Assembly (NCBI RefSeq): GCF_016618195.1
Contig: NZ_CP067099.1
Span: 1,302,001-1,366,000, forward strand
Length of the DNA: 64,000 nucleotides
Source of the DNA: Providencia manganoxydans
GTDB lineage: Bacteria > Pseudomonadota > Gammaproteobacteria > Enterobacterales > Enterobacteriaceae
Reading direction: 5' to 3'
In this document: one piece after another, positions 27,337 through 37,506 of the stretch
Position numbering within the stretch: position 1 is the first letter of the stretch
Layout of the letters: the number at the start of each line of letters is the position of its first letter
Made by a program: the position numbers and the translations under genes
The notes under the pieces: model-generated
Seen by the model: only the letters and a program-made list of their open reading frames with translations
Told to the model about the DNA's origin: nothing
Database searches by the model: none

Positions 27337-27978
27337 TTATTTTGCTGATGGCACAAGGTAAGGCTTAAGTTGTGTTTCCATAAAATCCGCAATTGTTGGT
27401 TGGGCTTCTACGGTTGGATGAATACCATCTTGCTGGATCCATTCAGGCCGAGTAATGATCTCTTCCATATAAAAAGGGAGCAATGGAATGGCATTTTTTT
27501 CTGCCAATGTTGAGTAGACCTTTTCAAAACTGGAAGTGTAGCGTTTACCGTAGTTTGGCGGTATGCGAATTTGCATTAAAAGCGGTTTAGCGCCTGTTTG
27601 GGTTATTTGTTGAATAATTTGTTGTAAGGTGTTCTCCATTTGCTCGACAGATAACCCTTGCAAACCGTCATTGGCGCCTAATTCGATCAATACCCAGTCA
27701 GGTTTGTGTTGTTCAAGTAAAGCAGGAAGACGCTCTAGCCCTTGTGCAGAGGTGTTACCACTGATACTGCCGTTAACTACGGCAATGGGCGGTGACAATT
27801 TCTGCCAGCGTTCGGCGAGTAATGAGGCCCATGCCTGCTCTGCCGGTAAACGATAGCCAGCACTTAGGCTGTCACCAAGGATCAATAGTTTTGTGGCTGC
27901 GAGTGTTTGACCACTCGCGACAAATAACAGGAGAAATACCAGTAAATGTCGGCGGAAAATATTCTTGAAGTTCATCAT
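27337..27978 (-). CDS. tesA: Multifunctional acyl-CoA thioesterase I / protease I / lysophospholipase L1 TesA
   Basis: A 213-residue GDSL hydrolase. A signal peptide (about 1-28) precedes LILGDSLSAGY with the nucleophilic Ser; GANDGL and the C-terminal DGIHP (Asp-His) complete the active site. [11 protein letters not shown] is taken as start by similarity to E. coli TesA; the frame is open to 28026. The 5' end overlaps the divergent ybbA gene by 33 bases. Confidence 0.93.
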   Translation of the reverse strand: MMNFKNIFRRHLLVFLLLFVASGQTLAATKLLILGDSLSAGYRLPAEQAWASLLAERWQKLSPPIAVVNGSISGNTSAQGLERLPALLEQHKPDWVLIELGANDGLQGLSVEQMENTLQQIIQQITQTGAKPLLMQIRIPPNYGKRYTSSFEKVYSTLAEKNAIPLLPFYMEEIITRPEWIQQDGIHPTVEAQPTIADFMETQLKPYLVPSAK

Positions 27979-28632
27979 CTCGTTAAACGTGTTGGTCAGG
28001 GTGAACATGAACTCACTATATTGCAAGGTGTTGAGCTAATTGTCGAGTCCGGTCAAACAATTGCTTTAATCGGCGAATCAGGTTCAGGGAAATCGACCTT
28101 ATTAGGTATTATCGCCGGTTTAGATGACGGCACTAGTGGTAGCGTGAGTTTACTAGGCCAAGAACTCACTCAGATGAATGAAGAGCAACGTGCTTTTTTG
28201 CGTGCACAAAGTGTTGGTTTTGTCTTCCAATCTTTTATGTTGATACCCACATTGAATGCATTAGAAAATGTGCAATTACCCGCTTTATTGCGTGGTGAAT
28301 CTGAATCAACCAGTCATCAACAAGCCGCCAATTTATTAGCGGAGTTGGGGCTTGGAAGCCGTTTAAAACATATGCCCGCACAACTTTCCGGCGGTGAACA
28401 GCAGCGTGTTGCACTGGCTAGGGCATTCAATGGTCGACCACAAATACTGTTTGCTGATGAGCCCACAGGTAATCTTGATCGTCACACAGGGGATAAAATT
28501 GCGGATTTATTATTTGCAATGAATAAAGAACACGGTACGACGTTGATCCTTGTGACTCACGATAATGAATTGGCGGCTCGTTGTCAGCGTCGCTTACGGT
28601 TAGTGGATGGTGTATTGAGGGAAGAGTCATGA
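27946..28632 (+). CDS. ybbA: ABC transporter ATPase YbbA
   Basis: A 228-residue ABC ATPase of the LolD/MacB type. Walker A is GESGSGKST, signature LSGGEQQR, Walker [10 protein letters not shown]. Its start lies inside the 5' end of tesA on the other strand, and its stop overlaps the ybbP start by 4 bases (ATGA). It forms a putative lipoprotein or lipid-associated ABC system with YbbP. Confidence 0.94.
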   Translation: MSAENILEVHHLVKRVGQGEHELTILQGVELIVESGQTIALIGESGSGKSTLLGIIAGLDDGTSGSVSLLGQELTQMNEEQRAFLRAQSVGFVFQSFMLIPTLNALENVQLPALLRGESESTSHQQAANLLAELGLGSRLKHMPAQLSGGEQQRVALARAFNGRPQILFADEPTGNLDRHTGDKIADLLFAMNKEHGTTLILVTHDNELAARCQRRLRLVDGVLREES

Positions 28633-31076
28633 TTTGGCGTTGGTTTTGGCGTGAGTGGAGAACGCCATCACTACTGATCGTGTGGTTGGCGCTGACACTC
28701 GCGGTCGCTTGTGTTTTGGCACTGGGACGGATCAGTGACCGCATTGAAAATAGCATGAGTTATCAAAGCCGTGAGTTACTGGCAGGCGATCTGGTTTTAC
28801 GCTCTTCTCAGCCTAGTGACGCGACGTGGCTACAACAAGCGAAAGAGAATGGATTAAAACTTAGCCAGCAAATGTCCTTCTCGACAATGGCTTATTCAAC
28901 TGCGGATGAAAACTTACGACCGCAATTGGTACTGGTTAAAGCCGCCGATGCGGCCTATCCCTTATACGGTGAATTAATCACTGAGCCGGCAGGCCTTCGC
29001 CCAACTAAAGGGGAGATCTTGGTTACCCCGCGCTTGCTTGAATTGCTTAATCTGAAAGTTGGCGATGAGATTGATATTGGTGATGCGACATTAAAAGTGG
29101 CAGGGCAGTTAATTCAAGAGCCTGACAGTGGTTTTAACCCTTTTCAAATTGCACCTCGTGTTTTGATTTCCCTTGATGATGCGCAAGCAACAGGAGCGGT
29201 ACAGGTTGGGAGCCGTTTAACCTATCGTGAAATGTTTGCGGGAGATACGGCAACTATTGATGCCTTTGAGGCGCAATATGACAAACAACTGAGAACCGAT
29301 CAGCGATGGTATACGTTAAAAGATAACAGTGGTGCAGTCGGTAAAACCTTCCAGCGTGCTCAACAATTTTTACTGTTGTCTGTGTTATTGACCTTATTGT
29401 TAGCGATCGCCGCGGTGGTGGTCTCGATGAGCCATTATTGTCGTAGTCGTCACCAGCTCGTAGCGGTATTAAAAACATTGGGAGCAGGTCGTTCGGCTTT
29501 ACAAAAATGGATCATCGGGCAGTGGTTGGTGATATTAATTGCCGCAGCTTTGTTAGGTTCACTGCTTGGGCTCGCGTTCGAAGGGATCTTAATGCAGATA
29601 TTAGGGGCTATGCTACCTAAAGCATTGCCATCCGCTAGCTTATGGCCTTGGGTATGGGCGATTGGTACGTTATTTGTGATCGCAATTATTGTGGGGATCC
29701 GCCCTTATCGCCAATTGATGGCAACCCAGCCATCACGCGTCTTACGCGAGGATGCGGCTTCACCGATCTGGCCACTGCGTTATTATTTACCAATTGTGAC
29801 TTTGATTGTGGTGGGTGGGCTATTTTTGTTTGCGGGCGTTAATCCACTGCTCTGGTCAATTTTAATTGGTATTGTGATTGTTGCTGTTCTATTAGCACTA
29901 ATTGGTTGGTTAGGGTTGTGGGTATTACGCCAATTTAAGTTTAAACAACTGAGTTTACGTCTGTCAGTCAGTCGTTTGCTGCGCCAGCCGTTACAAACCA
30001 TCACTCAAATGAGCGCTTTTTCGCTGTCATTTATGTTGTTAGCGCTATTAATTTTAGTCAGAGGGGATTTATTGGATCGGTGGCAGCAACAATTGCCAGC
30101 AGATAGTCCAAACTACTTTCTGATTAATATGAATGAAAGTCAGATCAAACCAGTTACTGAATTGTTGCTCCAACATCAAGTGAAACCGACCGCTTTTTAT
30201 CCGGTTGTGTTAGCGCGTTTAGCTGAAATTAATGGTACATCAGCGATTGAGTGGGCAGATGCGCGTGATCCCAACAATAATACCGTTCGTCGTGAACTAA
30301 GTTTGACATGGCAAGCTAAGCTTCCTGAAGCCAATGTATTAGATCAAGGCACATGGCCACCGAAAGAGGGAGAGGTGTCGATTGAACAAACAGTGGTGAA
30401 AGAGCTAGGGATTAAAATTGGCGATAAATTGACATTTAATGCGGGTGCTCAGGTATTTAACGCTACAGTCACGAGTATCCGTACCGTTGATTGGGAGAGC
30501 CTACGACCTAACTTTTTCTTTATCTTCTCGGAAGGCACTTTGAAAGATGTGCCAGCGACATGGATGAGTAGCTTCCACTATGAAGGTGATGGCAAATTAT
30601 TGACTGATTTAAGCCGTAATTATCCAACCATTAATGTATTAGATACCGGCGCATTGATTGCGCAAATTCAGCAAATCTTGCAGCAAGTTAGCCAAGCGCT
30701 AGAAGTGATGGTGGTATTGGTGATCTTCTGTGGCTTGTTATTGCTATTAGCACAAATTCAAGTGGGTATGAGCCAACGAGAGCGTGAATTGGTGGTTTAT
30801 CGTACGTTGGGGGCAAGCAAAAAGCTGATGCGTCGTACTTTGTGGAGTGAATTTGCTTTATTAGGCTTGATGGCAGGGTTAGCGGCTGCATTTGGCGCCG
30901 AGGTAGCATTATGGTTATTGCAAACTAAAGTGTTTGATTTCCCTTGGCAACCTGAATGGTCAATGTGGTTATTACTGCCACTGTGCGCCGCACTATTACT
31001 ATCTGTATGTGGTAGTTGGCTTGGGTTACGTTTGTTAGGCACAGGTAATCAGCATCGTCGAATGCCAAATAGTTAA
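28629..31076 (+). CDS. ybbP: ABC transporter permease YbbP (FtsX/MacB-like)
   Basis: An 815-residue permease with two FtsX-like membrane modules (about residues 255-380 and 700-810), additional central helices and large periplasmic parts. The ATG at 28629 overlaps the ybbA stop, and E. coli YbbP (804) starts alike. Works with YbbA; substrate unknown. Confidence 0.92.
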   Translation: MIWRWFWREWRTPSLLIVWLALTLAVACVLALGRISDRIENSMSYQSRELLAGDLVLRSSQPSDATWLQQAKENGLKLSQQMSFSTMAYSTADENLRPQLVLVKAADAAYPLYGELITEPAGLRPTKGEILVTPRLLELLNLKVGDEIDIGDATLKVAGQLIQEPDSGFNPFQIAPRVLISLDDAQATGAVQVGSRLTYREMFAGDTATIDAFEAQYDKQLRTDQRWYTLKDNSGAVGKTFQRAQQFLLLSVLLTLLLAIAAVVVSMSHYCRSRHQLVAVLKTLGAGRSALQKWIIGQWLVILIAAALLGSLLGLAFEGILMQILGAMLPKALPSASLWPWVWAIGTLFVIAIIVGIRPYRQLMATQPSRVLREDAASPIWPLRYYLPIVTLIVVGGLFLFAGVNPLLWSILIGIVIVAVLLALIGWLGLWVLRQFKFKQLSLRLSVSRLLRQPLQTITQMSAFSLSFMLLALLILVRGDLLDRWQQQLPADSPNYFLINMNESQIKPVTELLLQHQVKPTAFYPVVLARLAEINGTSAIEWADARDPNNNTVRRELSLTWQAKLPEANVLDQGTWPPKEGEVSIEQTVVKELGIKIGDKLTFNAGAQVFNATVTSIRTVDWESLRPNFFFIFSEGTLKDVPATWMSSFHYEGDGKLLTDLSRNYPTINVLDTGALIAQIQQILQQVSQALEVMVVLVIFCGLLLLLAQIQVGMSQRERELVVYRTLGASKKLMRRTLWSEFALLGLMAGLAAAFGAEVALWLLQTKVFDFPWQPEWSMWLLLPLCAALLLSVCGSWLGLRLLGTGNQHRRMPNS

Positions 31077-31086
31077 TTTAACCTTT

Positions 31087-31121
31087 ATGGCTTCTTGTTT
31101 ATGCAAAAAACAAGAAGCCAT
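31087..31121. terminator. Inverted repeat after ybbP
   Basis: ATGGCTTCTTGTTT and AAACAAGAAGCCAT form a 14-base stem 10 bases after the ybbP stop. No T-run follows on the plus strand, so termination efficiency is uncertain. It argues against starting the next gene upstream of 31218. Confidence 0.5.
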
Positions 31122-31217
31122 TCAAATAATCGTCTTAAAACCATCACGAAACTGTCATTTATCCTGCTTATTATCCCAGCGTCAATAATGATAAACATTA
31201 CGAATGGGAACATAATA

Positions 31218-32582
31218 ATGCAGCCTCACCGCACCATAAAACTCAGTTCATTATCACTACTTGCAACATTAGTTGCTTTTTCTACTACAGGGTATGCTCA
31301 GCAAGAAGTACCAGCGACGCTGGCAGGTCATGCTATTTTAGCAGTTGATTCTACGGTGCCTGCGCCAAAAGATGCACCACAAGACTTACACGTTAGCGGT
31401 AAGTATACGACGGGCAATCGTGTTGATGAGCTAGGCAAAGTGGAGGGCAAGTCAGCGGATCGTCCAACAGGTATGAGTGTGCCAATCAACGGTCAGCCAC
31501 TGCAAGGGCACTCAGGTATTAAACGTATGGCGGATGGCACCTATTGGGTGCTAACTGATAATGGTTATGGTAATAAAGTGAATTCGCCGGATTCGATGCT
31601 TTACTTAACGCAATATGATATTGATTTTAAGACAGGTAAAGCGAACCCACTAAAAACAGTGTTCTTCCATGATCCAGATAAAATCATTCCATTTCATATT
31701 ATTAATGAAAGTAGCGATAAGCGTTATTTGACAGGCAGTGATTTCGATCCTGAAAGCTTTCAATTTGCAGATGGTGCGTTGTGGGTGGGCGAAGAGTTTG
31801 GGCCATACCTCATTAAGATGGATCTGGATGGCAAAGTATTAGCATTATTTGAAACTGAAGTTGATGGCAAAAAAGTGGTTTCTCCAGATCATTATCAAGT
31901 GACTACCCCAGGGAAACCAGCGGACAAAGTCAGCTTCCAAGTCAATCGTTCAAAAGGTTTTGAAGGAATGGCTTCTTCGCCTGATGGCAGCAAGTTATAT
32001 CCAATGCTGGAAGGGGCTTTATGGAATGAAGAAAAACAGGATTATGAAAATGTCGCTGGAAAACGTGCGGCACGAATTCTTGAATTCGATGTTAAAAACC
32101 AACAGTGGACAGGTCGCAGCTGGTTATATGTTTTCGAAGATAATCAAAATGCGATAGGCGATTTTAATATGATCGATGATACACATGGATTGATTATTGA
32201 ACGTGATAATGGCGAAGGAACGGCGGACAAAGCTTGTGCTGAAGGTGCTACGGATACCACAAACTGCTTTAATAATTTAGCTAAATTCAAACGCGTTTAT
32301 CGCATTGAGTTTTCAGATAAAAACCAAGGTACATCGGTTGATAAGCAAGCTTATATTGATTTAATGAATATTAAAGATCCAGAAGGTGTCGCCAAGAAAC
32401 CATTAAATAATGGCGTGTTTACCTTCCCATTCTTTACCATTGAAAACGTTGATGTTGTTGATAATGAACACATCATTGTTGGCAACGACAATAACTACCC
32501 ATTCTCATCTAGCCGTGAGCCAAATCAAGCAGATGATAACGAGTTTATCTTGTTGAAAGTGCCTGCGTTGTTAAATCCTTAG
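31218..32582 (+). CDS. Secreted esterase-like/phytase-like family protein
   Basis: A 454-residue exported protein: a signal peptide (about 1-27, ending TTGYAQQ) is followed by the repeated beta-propeller segments of the 'esterase-like activity of phytase' family (PF13449-like; GIKRMADGTYWVLTDNGYG, FEGMASSPDGSKLYPMLEG). The frame extends to 31095, but that would place a hairpin in the coding part and bury the signal peptide, so ATG 31218 with GGGAA upstream is chosen. It may dephosphorylate organic phosphates in the periplasm; activity unproven. A strong terminator follows. Confidence 0.82.
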   Translation: MQPHRTIKLSSLSLLATLVAFSTTGYAQQEVPATLAGHAILAVDSTVPAPKDAPQDLHVSGKYTTGNRVDELGKVEGKSADRPTGMSVPINGQPLQGHSGIKRMADGTYWVLTDNGYGNKVNSPDSMLYLTQYDIDFKTGKANPLKTVFFHDPDKIIPFHIINESSDKRYLTGSDFDPESFQFADGALWVGEEFGPYLIKMDLDGKVLALFETEVDGKKVVSPDHYQVTTPGKPADKVSFQVNRSKGFEGMASSPDGSKLYPMLEGALWNEEKQDYENVAGKRAARILEFDVKNQQWTGRSWLYVFEDNQNAIGDFNMIDDTHGLIIERDNGEGTADKACAEGATDTTNCFNNLAKFKRVYRIEFSDKNQGTSVDKQAYIDLMNIKDPEGVAKKPLNNGVFTFPFFTIENVDVVDNEHIIVGNDNNYPFSSSREPNQADDNEFILLKVPALLNP

Positions 32583-32602
32583 TTTCCTTGTTTATTGATT
32601 TT

Positions 32603-32630
32603 GCTCGGGCTCATCACCCGAGCTTTTTTT
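32603..32630 (+). terminator. Rho-independent terminator
   Basis: GCTCGGG-CTCATC-CCCGAGC followed by seven T's, immediately after the phytase-like gene. The T-run touches the stop of the convergent MFS gene. Confidence 0.9.
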
Positions 32631-33879
32631 ATTTTTTGACTGACAAAACAGGTGGTTTCATCATTAAAGTAAACATCAGGATCACAATCACGGGGGTTGC
32701 AATAATTAAAAATGCGGGGGTAAAACTATCGGTATAGTCTTTTACTGCCCCAGCAATAAAGGGGGCAAGACAAGCAACGGTAGAGATCAAATTGACCACC
32801 GAGAACAGCTCTAGATAGGGGCCGCGGCCAAAATAGTTTGACAGTAACACGCTGGAAGCCAAAAAAGTCATGCCATAGCCAATGCCTACGCACAGCACAA
32901 ATAAGATCAACCATATCCATGAAGTGGCGATACTCAAGCAGATAACGCCAAATACCATGATAATCAAACTTCCGATGAGTAATTTTTTAGGCTCTAGCCA
33001 CTCCCCAGCGGCACCACCAATAAATCGTGAAAAAGCATTCACAAAAGCCATTGTACTAAGCAAAGAAACGGCAACGGTCATACCAAAACCGCGCTCTTCA
33101 ATGTGGGCGACGGCAAAGCTATTCACCGTGATCCCACACCATAAAAAGGATGTGTAAGTGGCGGCAATCAAATAAAACTGCCAAGTACGTAATGCACGAT
33201 GTACCGTCCAAACTTCTTTAGTACGATAGATAGGCTTACTTGCATCACTAATCTGTTTTTGCATGATGTGCTTAGCATGCTGCTGTTCGCGTTTTCCTTC
33301 ACGCAGTGCCAGTATGGTGATTAGGGTCACTACACTGAGGTAAATGGCACAGAGTACCCAATGCATGCGCCATGAGCCCATTTGATTTGAAGCGTAGAAA
33401 TAGATCCAAGGGCCTGCAACACCACCTAAACCACCAATAGTGAAATAAAGACCAAATGCAAGTGATTGTTTTTCAAATAATCGGGAGAGAACATAAGTGC
33501 CTGGTACTGTAGCTAACAGGGTGAAGCCAATACCAATCAGGGCCGTACCCAGAAAATACTGACTAATCGTCTCGGTTGAGTAGAGGCTATAAAAACCCGC
33601 AACAAATATTAAGGTACCTAGCAATAATGTTAGGCGAACCCCGATTTTGCGGATCAACAAAGAGGGAAGAAAACTGGCTAAGCCACAGGTCAAACCCAGT
33701 AAGGTGAACCCAAAACCTGCTTCAGTCCAACTCCATTTTAACTCACCTATCATCCCAGGTAGTACTACCCCAAGAGAGGTAAAGGTAGTTGCCGTGGCAA
33801 GGAAATACACCATTCCTAATAGGATAAGAATGCTCCACTGATACAGTGGGCTAAACAGTGGGGAATTTGTGGTTGCCAT
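32629..33879 (-). CDS. Major facilitator superfamily transporter
   Basis: A 416-residue protein with 12 predicted membrane helices and a central basic loop rich in Lys/Gln/His. It resembles the monocarboxylate/oxalate-formate group of MFS carriers by helix pattern (GLGGVAGPWIYFY; GIGYGMTFLASS). The start MATTNSPLF is preferred to a slightly longer frame at 33894. Substrate cannot be inferred from the neighbours (convergent phytase-like gene, purK on the other side). Confidence 0.8.
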   Translation of the reverse strand: MATTNSPLFSPLYQWSILILLGMVYFLATATTFTSLGVVLPGMIGELKWSWTEAGFGFTLLGLTCGLASFLPSLLIRKIGVRLTLLLGTLIFVAGFYSLYSTETISQYFLGTALIGIGFTLLATVPGTYVLSRLFEKQSLAFGLYFTIGGLGGVAGPWIYFYASNQMGSWRMHWVLCAIYLSVVTLITILALREGKREQQHAKHIMQKQISDASKPIYRTKEVWTVHRALRTWQFYLIAATYTSFLWCGITVNSFAVAHIEERGFGMTVAVSLLSTMAFVNAFSRFIGGAAGEWLEPKKLLIGSLIIMVFGVICLSIATSWIWLILFVLCVGIGYGMTFLASSVLLSNYFGRGPYLELFSVVNLISTVACLAPFIAGAVKDYTDSFTPAFLIIATPVIVILMFTLMMKPPVLSVKK

Positions 33880-33938
33880 TTCAACTCCAGTCACACTACC
33901 GGTTTTATTGGCGAAAGCGGCAGCGAAGTAAAACGCAA

Positions 33939-33960
33939 GATGCCCGAAAAATCGGGCATT
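33939..33960 (-). terminator. Terminator, probably for purEK
   Basis: GATGCCCGA-AAAA-TCGGGCATT stem between purK and the MFS gene, both on the minus strand. Confidence 0.6.
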
Positions 33961-33968
33961 GTATTATC

Positions 33969-34112
33969 TATACTCTAAATAATTCGAGGTGCAGCTAGTC
34001 GACAAACGAGTAAGTCGCTAAGAGCAGACATAGGCATGTGGCTAAGTACGAGTGAGCAATAGCTCACCATACCTAAATACACAGTGCTGCATCTTGAAAT
34101 ATGACGAGTGTG
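33969..34112. repeat. Intergenic palindromic repeat, copy 7 (inverted)
   Basis: Starts TATACTCTAAATAATTCGAG and ends TGCATCTTGAAATATGACGA. It directly abuts the purK stop codon at 34127. Confidence 0.8.
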
Positions 34113-34126
34113 GCTATTTTCGCTGT

Positions 34127-35209
34127 TTATTTGCTTCGATACCAGCCTAATTTTGTATTAGCCCACTCAATGCCAATTTTATACTCATTTGGCAGCATAC
34201 TCACTAAGGACGTGAGAGTATTTATCAGCGCTAAACTATCGCTGTGTGTTAGGTTTAAATGGCCCACTTTGCGAGCAGGACGCACTTCTTTTTCATACCA
34301 GTGCAAATGGACTAACGGTAAACTTAACCATTGTGCGTTTACTGCTGTACCAATCAAGTTCACCATAACGGATGGGCTAAACACTTCAGGTGATGGCATC
34401 GGTAAGTCTAAAATAGCGCGTAAATGTAGTTCAAATTGGCTAATCGAAGCGCCATTTTGCGTCCAATGGCCGCTGTTGTGTACACGAGGTGCAATTTCAT
34501 TAATCAGTAATTTATCGCCAACCACAAAACACTCCATTGCCATCACACCAATATAATTGAGCTCATTCATGACAGCGCTTAACATTTGTTGAGCTTGCTG
34601 TTGTTGTGGGTTAGATGTTTTAGGAAAGGCGACACTGGTACGTAAAATGCCCTCTTGGTGAAGGTTATGGGTGATAGGATAAAACACACACTCACCAGCG
34701 CGATTACGCGCACCAATCACAGAGATTTCAGCATCAAATGGGATCCCTTGCTCGACAATGCATTCACCGTAGATTTCATCTGGGAGGCTGGTTTCATCAC
34801 CGGGGCGAACTCGCCATTGGCCGCGCCCATCATAGCCGCCAGTCCTACGTTTCACGATCAAAAAATCACCGAGTGTGGCAAATAGCTCAGGCCATTGTGA
34901 TTTAGACTCAAGTGCTGTCCAAGGCGCTGTAGCTAAATGTAATGAATCAAACAGCGTTTTTTGTGGAAGCCTATCCGCTAAACGTGGAAATATATCACGG
35001 TTAATGAATGCATTATGGCGTTCTAACTCTTTAGTTAATGGTGTTTCAGGCCAACGTTCAATTTCAGCGGTGATCACGCTTTGCTGATAAGGAACGGCTT
35101 CAGGCTCTGCATCTAAACCCACAGGGAAGACAGCGATACCAAGAGGTTCACCTGCTTGGCGCAACATTCGCCCTAACTGACCATTACCAAGAACACAAAC
35201 CGGTTTCAT
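34127..35209 (-). CDS. purK: N5-carboxyaminoimidazole ribonucleotide synthase PurK
   Basis: A 360-residue ATP-grasp enzyme that converts AIR, ATP and bicarbonate to N5-CAIR in purine synthesis. It shows the N-terminal GNGQLGRM motif, the ATP-grasp segment ([15 protein letters not shown]) and [14 protein letters not shown] near the catalytic site. Length close to E. coli PurK (355). It overlaps purE by 4 bases, so the two are coupled. Confidence 0.96.
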   Translation of the reverse strand: MKPVCVLGNGQLGRMLRQAGEPLGIAVFPVGLDAEPEAVPYQQSVITAEIERWPETPLTKELERHNAFINRDIFPRLADRLPQKTLFDSLHLATAPWTALESKSQWPELFATLGDFLIVKRRTGGYDGRGQWRVRPGDETSLPDEIYGECIVEQGIPFDAEISVIGARNRAGECVFYPITHNLHQEGILRTSVAFPKTSNPQQQQAQQMLSAVMNELNYIGVMAMECFVVGDKLLINEIAPRVHNSGHWTQNGASISQFELHLRAILDLPMPSPEVFSPSVMVNLIGTAVNAQWLSLPLVHLHWYEKEVRPARKVGHLNLTHSDSLALINTLTSLVSMLPNEYKIGIEWANTKLGWYRSK

Positions 35210-35724
35210 TGCGCCTCCCGAGGATCAGGATTATTTAGCACATCATTAGTTTGTGTTTCACGCCATGTGGTTAAACGAGCAAACAGAGTTGCGTCAGTGG
35301 TAGCAAGGATCTGCGCTGCTAAAAGAGCCGCATTTGCTGCGCCTGCTTTACCAATTGCCAATGTGCCAACAGGGATCCCTTTAGGCATTTGTACGATGGA
35401 ATAAAGGCTATCAACACCACTTAATGCCGCGCTCTGTACTGGAACACCTAATACCGGCACTAAGGTTTTCGCCGCTAACATACCCGGTAAATGGGCTGCG
35501 CCACCAGCACCTGCTATGATCACATCGAATCCATTATCTTTAGCTTGCTCGGCAAAAGAAAACAATTTGTCTGGAGTACGGTGCGCAGAGACTATTTCAA
35601 CGTGAAACGGCAATTGCAGCTCAGTTAATACATCAGCAGCATGTTGCATTGTCGTCCAGTCACTCTTAGAACCCATAACAATGGCGATTTTTGCCGCAGA
35701 TTGAGCAGGTACTTGGGCAGTCAT
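35206..35724 (-). CDS. purE: N5-CAIR mutase PurE
   Basis: A 172-residue PurE with the family motifs [15 protein letters not shown] and [11 protein letters not shown]. It rearranges N5-CAIR to CAIR. First gene of purEK, with a PurR box about 85 bases upstream. Confidence 0.96.
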   Translation of the reverse strand: MTAQVPAQSAAKIAIVMGSKSDWTTMQHAADVLTELQLPFHVEIVSAHRTPDKLFSFAEQAKDNGFDVIIAGAGGAAHLPGMLAAKTLVPVLGVPVQSAALSGVDSLYSIVQMPKGIPVGTLAIGKAGAANAALLAAQILATTDATLFARLTTWRETQTNDVLNNPDPREAQ

Positions 35725-35807
35725 GTGGTGTGATCCCTGTGGTTAATAAATTTTCACCGTAAGGTGGGAAAAATGAATTGCCCTGATCATATCATGGTAA
35801 CTGAGTA

Positions 35808-35823
35808 AGGAAAACGTTTGCGT
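35808..35823. promoter_or_regulatory. Predicted PurR box upstream of purEK
   Basis: AGGAAAACGTTTGCGT matches ACGCAAACGTTTGCGT at 14 of 16 positions. Its position upstream of purE fits known PurR control of purEK. Confidence 0.75.
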
Positions 35824-35865
35824 GGTTAAAATATCAGCAAACGAATGCGTGTTAGAGGGAATAAT

Positions 35866-36597
35866 TTATTCAGGTTGGAATGGGAAAAAAATTAAATCGA
35901 TACCTTGTTTATCGATAACAAATGCGGAACCCTCATGGTGCCATGCACCCAAAACACCACGGAAGCACTGTTTATCACCCACGGTAACCTCATGAATAGC
36001 AGGACGGTGTGTATGACCGTGGATCATCCAGTCAGCTTGATGGTGGTTTAAAGCATTAATCACGGCTTGTGGGTTCACATCCATGATGGATTCGGCTTTC
36101 ATACTGCTGGCATATTGGCTATTTTTACGCATTTTTTCCGCAATACGGCGACGAATAAATAAAGGTAACATCAGGAAAATACGTTGGATCCATGGGGTGT
36201 GTACTTTTTTGCGGTAATCTTGATAGGCTTGATCATCAATGCATAAGGTATCACCATGCAAGATAAGTATCCGCTTTCCATATAATTCAAGTAAGGTTTC
36301 TTGCGGTAAGATTGTCATGCCACACTGTTTGGCATAGCGTTGACCCAATAAAAAGTCACGATTACCATGGATAAAGTAGCAAGGAATACCTCGTTCACTG
36401 AGCATTTTTAGGCTGTCTGCCACTTGCTGGTGAAGTTCGGTTTGGTCATCATCGCCAATCCAATAATTAAAGAAATCACCAAGTATATATAGGCTGTCGG
36501 CATGGATGGCTTGCTGATGAATAAAATTGATAAAACCGGCGGTGATCGCCGGTTCATCTTCACTCAAATGCAAATCTGCAATGATATAAGTGGACAT
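35866..36597 (-). CDS. lpxH: UDP-2,3-diacylglucosamine diphosphatase LpxH
   Basis: A 243-residue calcineurin-like phosphoesterase of lipid A synthesis. Metal ligands are seen in [36 protein letters not shown] and HGHTHRP. E. coli LpxH is 240 residues. It lies 10 bases after ppiB in the same direction. Confidence 0.95.
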   Translation of the reverse strand: MSTYIIADLHLSEDEPAITAGFINFIHQQAIHADSLYILGDFFNYWIGDDDQTELHQQVADSLKMLSERGIPCYFIHGNRDFLLGQRYAKQCGMTILPQETLLELYGKRILILHGDTLCIDDQAYQDYRKKVHTPWIQRIFLMLPLFIRRRIAEKMRKNSQYASSMKAESIMDVNPQAVINALNHHQADWMIHGHTHRPAIHEVTVGDKQCFRGVLGAWHHEGSAFVIDKQGIDLIFFPFQPE

Positions 36598-36607
36598 GTG
36601 TGCCTAA

Positions 36608-37102
36608 TTATTCACCGACAGTCACTTTTTCGATCAGAACATCTTCACGTGGAACGTCTTGGTGATAACCGCTATTGCCTGTTGAGACACCTTTGATCTT
36701 ATCAACCACGTCCATACCTTCAACCACTTCTGCAAATACGCAGTAGCCCCAGCCATCTGGGCGCTCTGAACGGAAGTTTAGGAAGTCGTTATCAACCACG
36801 TTGATGAAGAATTGTGCTGTCGCTGAATGTGGGTCGTTAGTACGAGCCATTGCGAGCGTACCACGAGTGTTTTTTAAGCCGTTGTTAGCTTCGTTTTTGA
36901 TCTGTGCTTTAGTGTCTTTTTGCTTCATGCCTGGTTCGAAACCGCCACCTTGGATCATGAAACCGTTAATAACACGGTGGAAAATGGTATTATCGTAAAA
37001 ACCTTCACGGCAGTAATTTAAAAAGTTTTCGACGGTTACTGGAGCTTTATCGTCAAAAGTTTTAATAACAATGTCACCGTGATTGGTATGAAAAGTAACC
37101 AT
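36608..37102 (-). CDS. ppiB: Cytosolic peptidyl-prolyl cis-trans isomerase B (cyclophilin) PpiB
   Basis: A 164-residue cyclophilin without a signal peptide; E. coli PpiB is also 164 long. Active-site segments [13 protein letters not shown] and SATAQFFIN are present. [10 protein letters not shown] is taken as start by family comparison; the frame is open a further 11 codons. Divergent from cysS, as in E. coli. Confidence 0.95.
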   Translation of the reverse strand: MVTFHTNHGDIVIKTFDDKAPVTVENFLNYCREGFYDNTIFHRVINGFMIQGGGFEPGMKQKDTKAQIKNEANNGLKNTRGTLAMARTNDPHSATAQFFINVVDNDFLNFRSERPDGWGYCVFAEVVEGMDVVDKIKGVSTGNSGYHQDVPREDVLIEKVTVGE

Positions 37103-37222
37103 AATAGCTATCCTGAATAATTGTATTTTATACACCTTCTGAAGAAGGCGTTGTTGTCACAAAGTTTATATCACAGATGAAACGCGACTTGAAGTGACAG
37201 AGCTTGATCCGCTAATGAAAAA

Positions 37223-37349
37223 TATACCCGAAATCCTTCAAGTGCAGCGGTGTTGACGACACTCAGCTAGCGGAATCACATCGTTTATCTATGCTTCTCG
37301 CCTATCTTCACTTGTCGTCTACCTGCAACGCGAATTATTTGGCGTATAG
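37223..37349. repeat. Intergenic palindromic repeat, copy 8
   Basis: Left end TATACCCGAAATCCTTCAAG, right end CGCGAATTATTTGGCGTATA. It occupies the ppiB/cysS divergent region; promoters for either gene must lie outside it or be made by it. Confidence 0.8.
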
Positions 37350-37506
37350 ACGGATAAATACTGTGGTTAAATCTTGCATTATTACTGTGTTCAGGTTTGA
37401 ATACTGTGTTATTTTATAAAAATTAATATCTTTTATAATTATAGCTATAATGCGCTCAAACGAGCGATGCTCTAAAACACACGTACAGATAACATGGAAT
37501 AATCAG

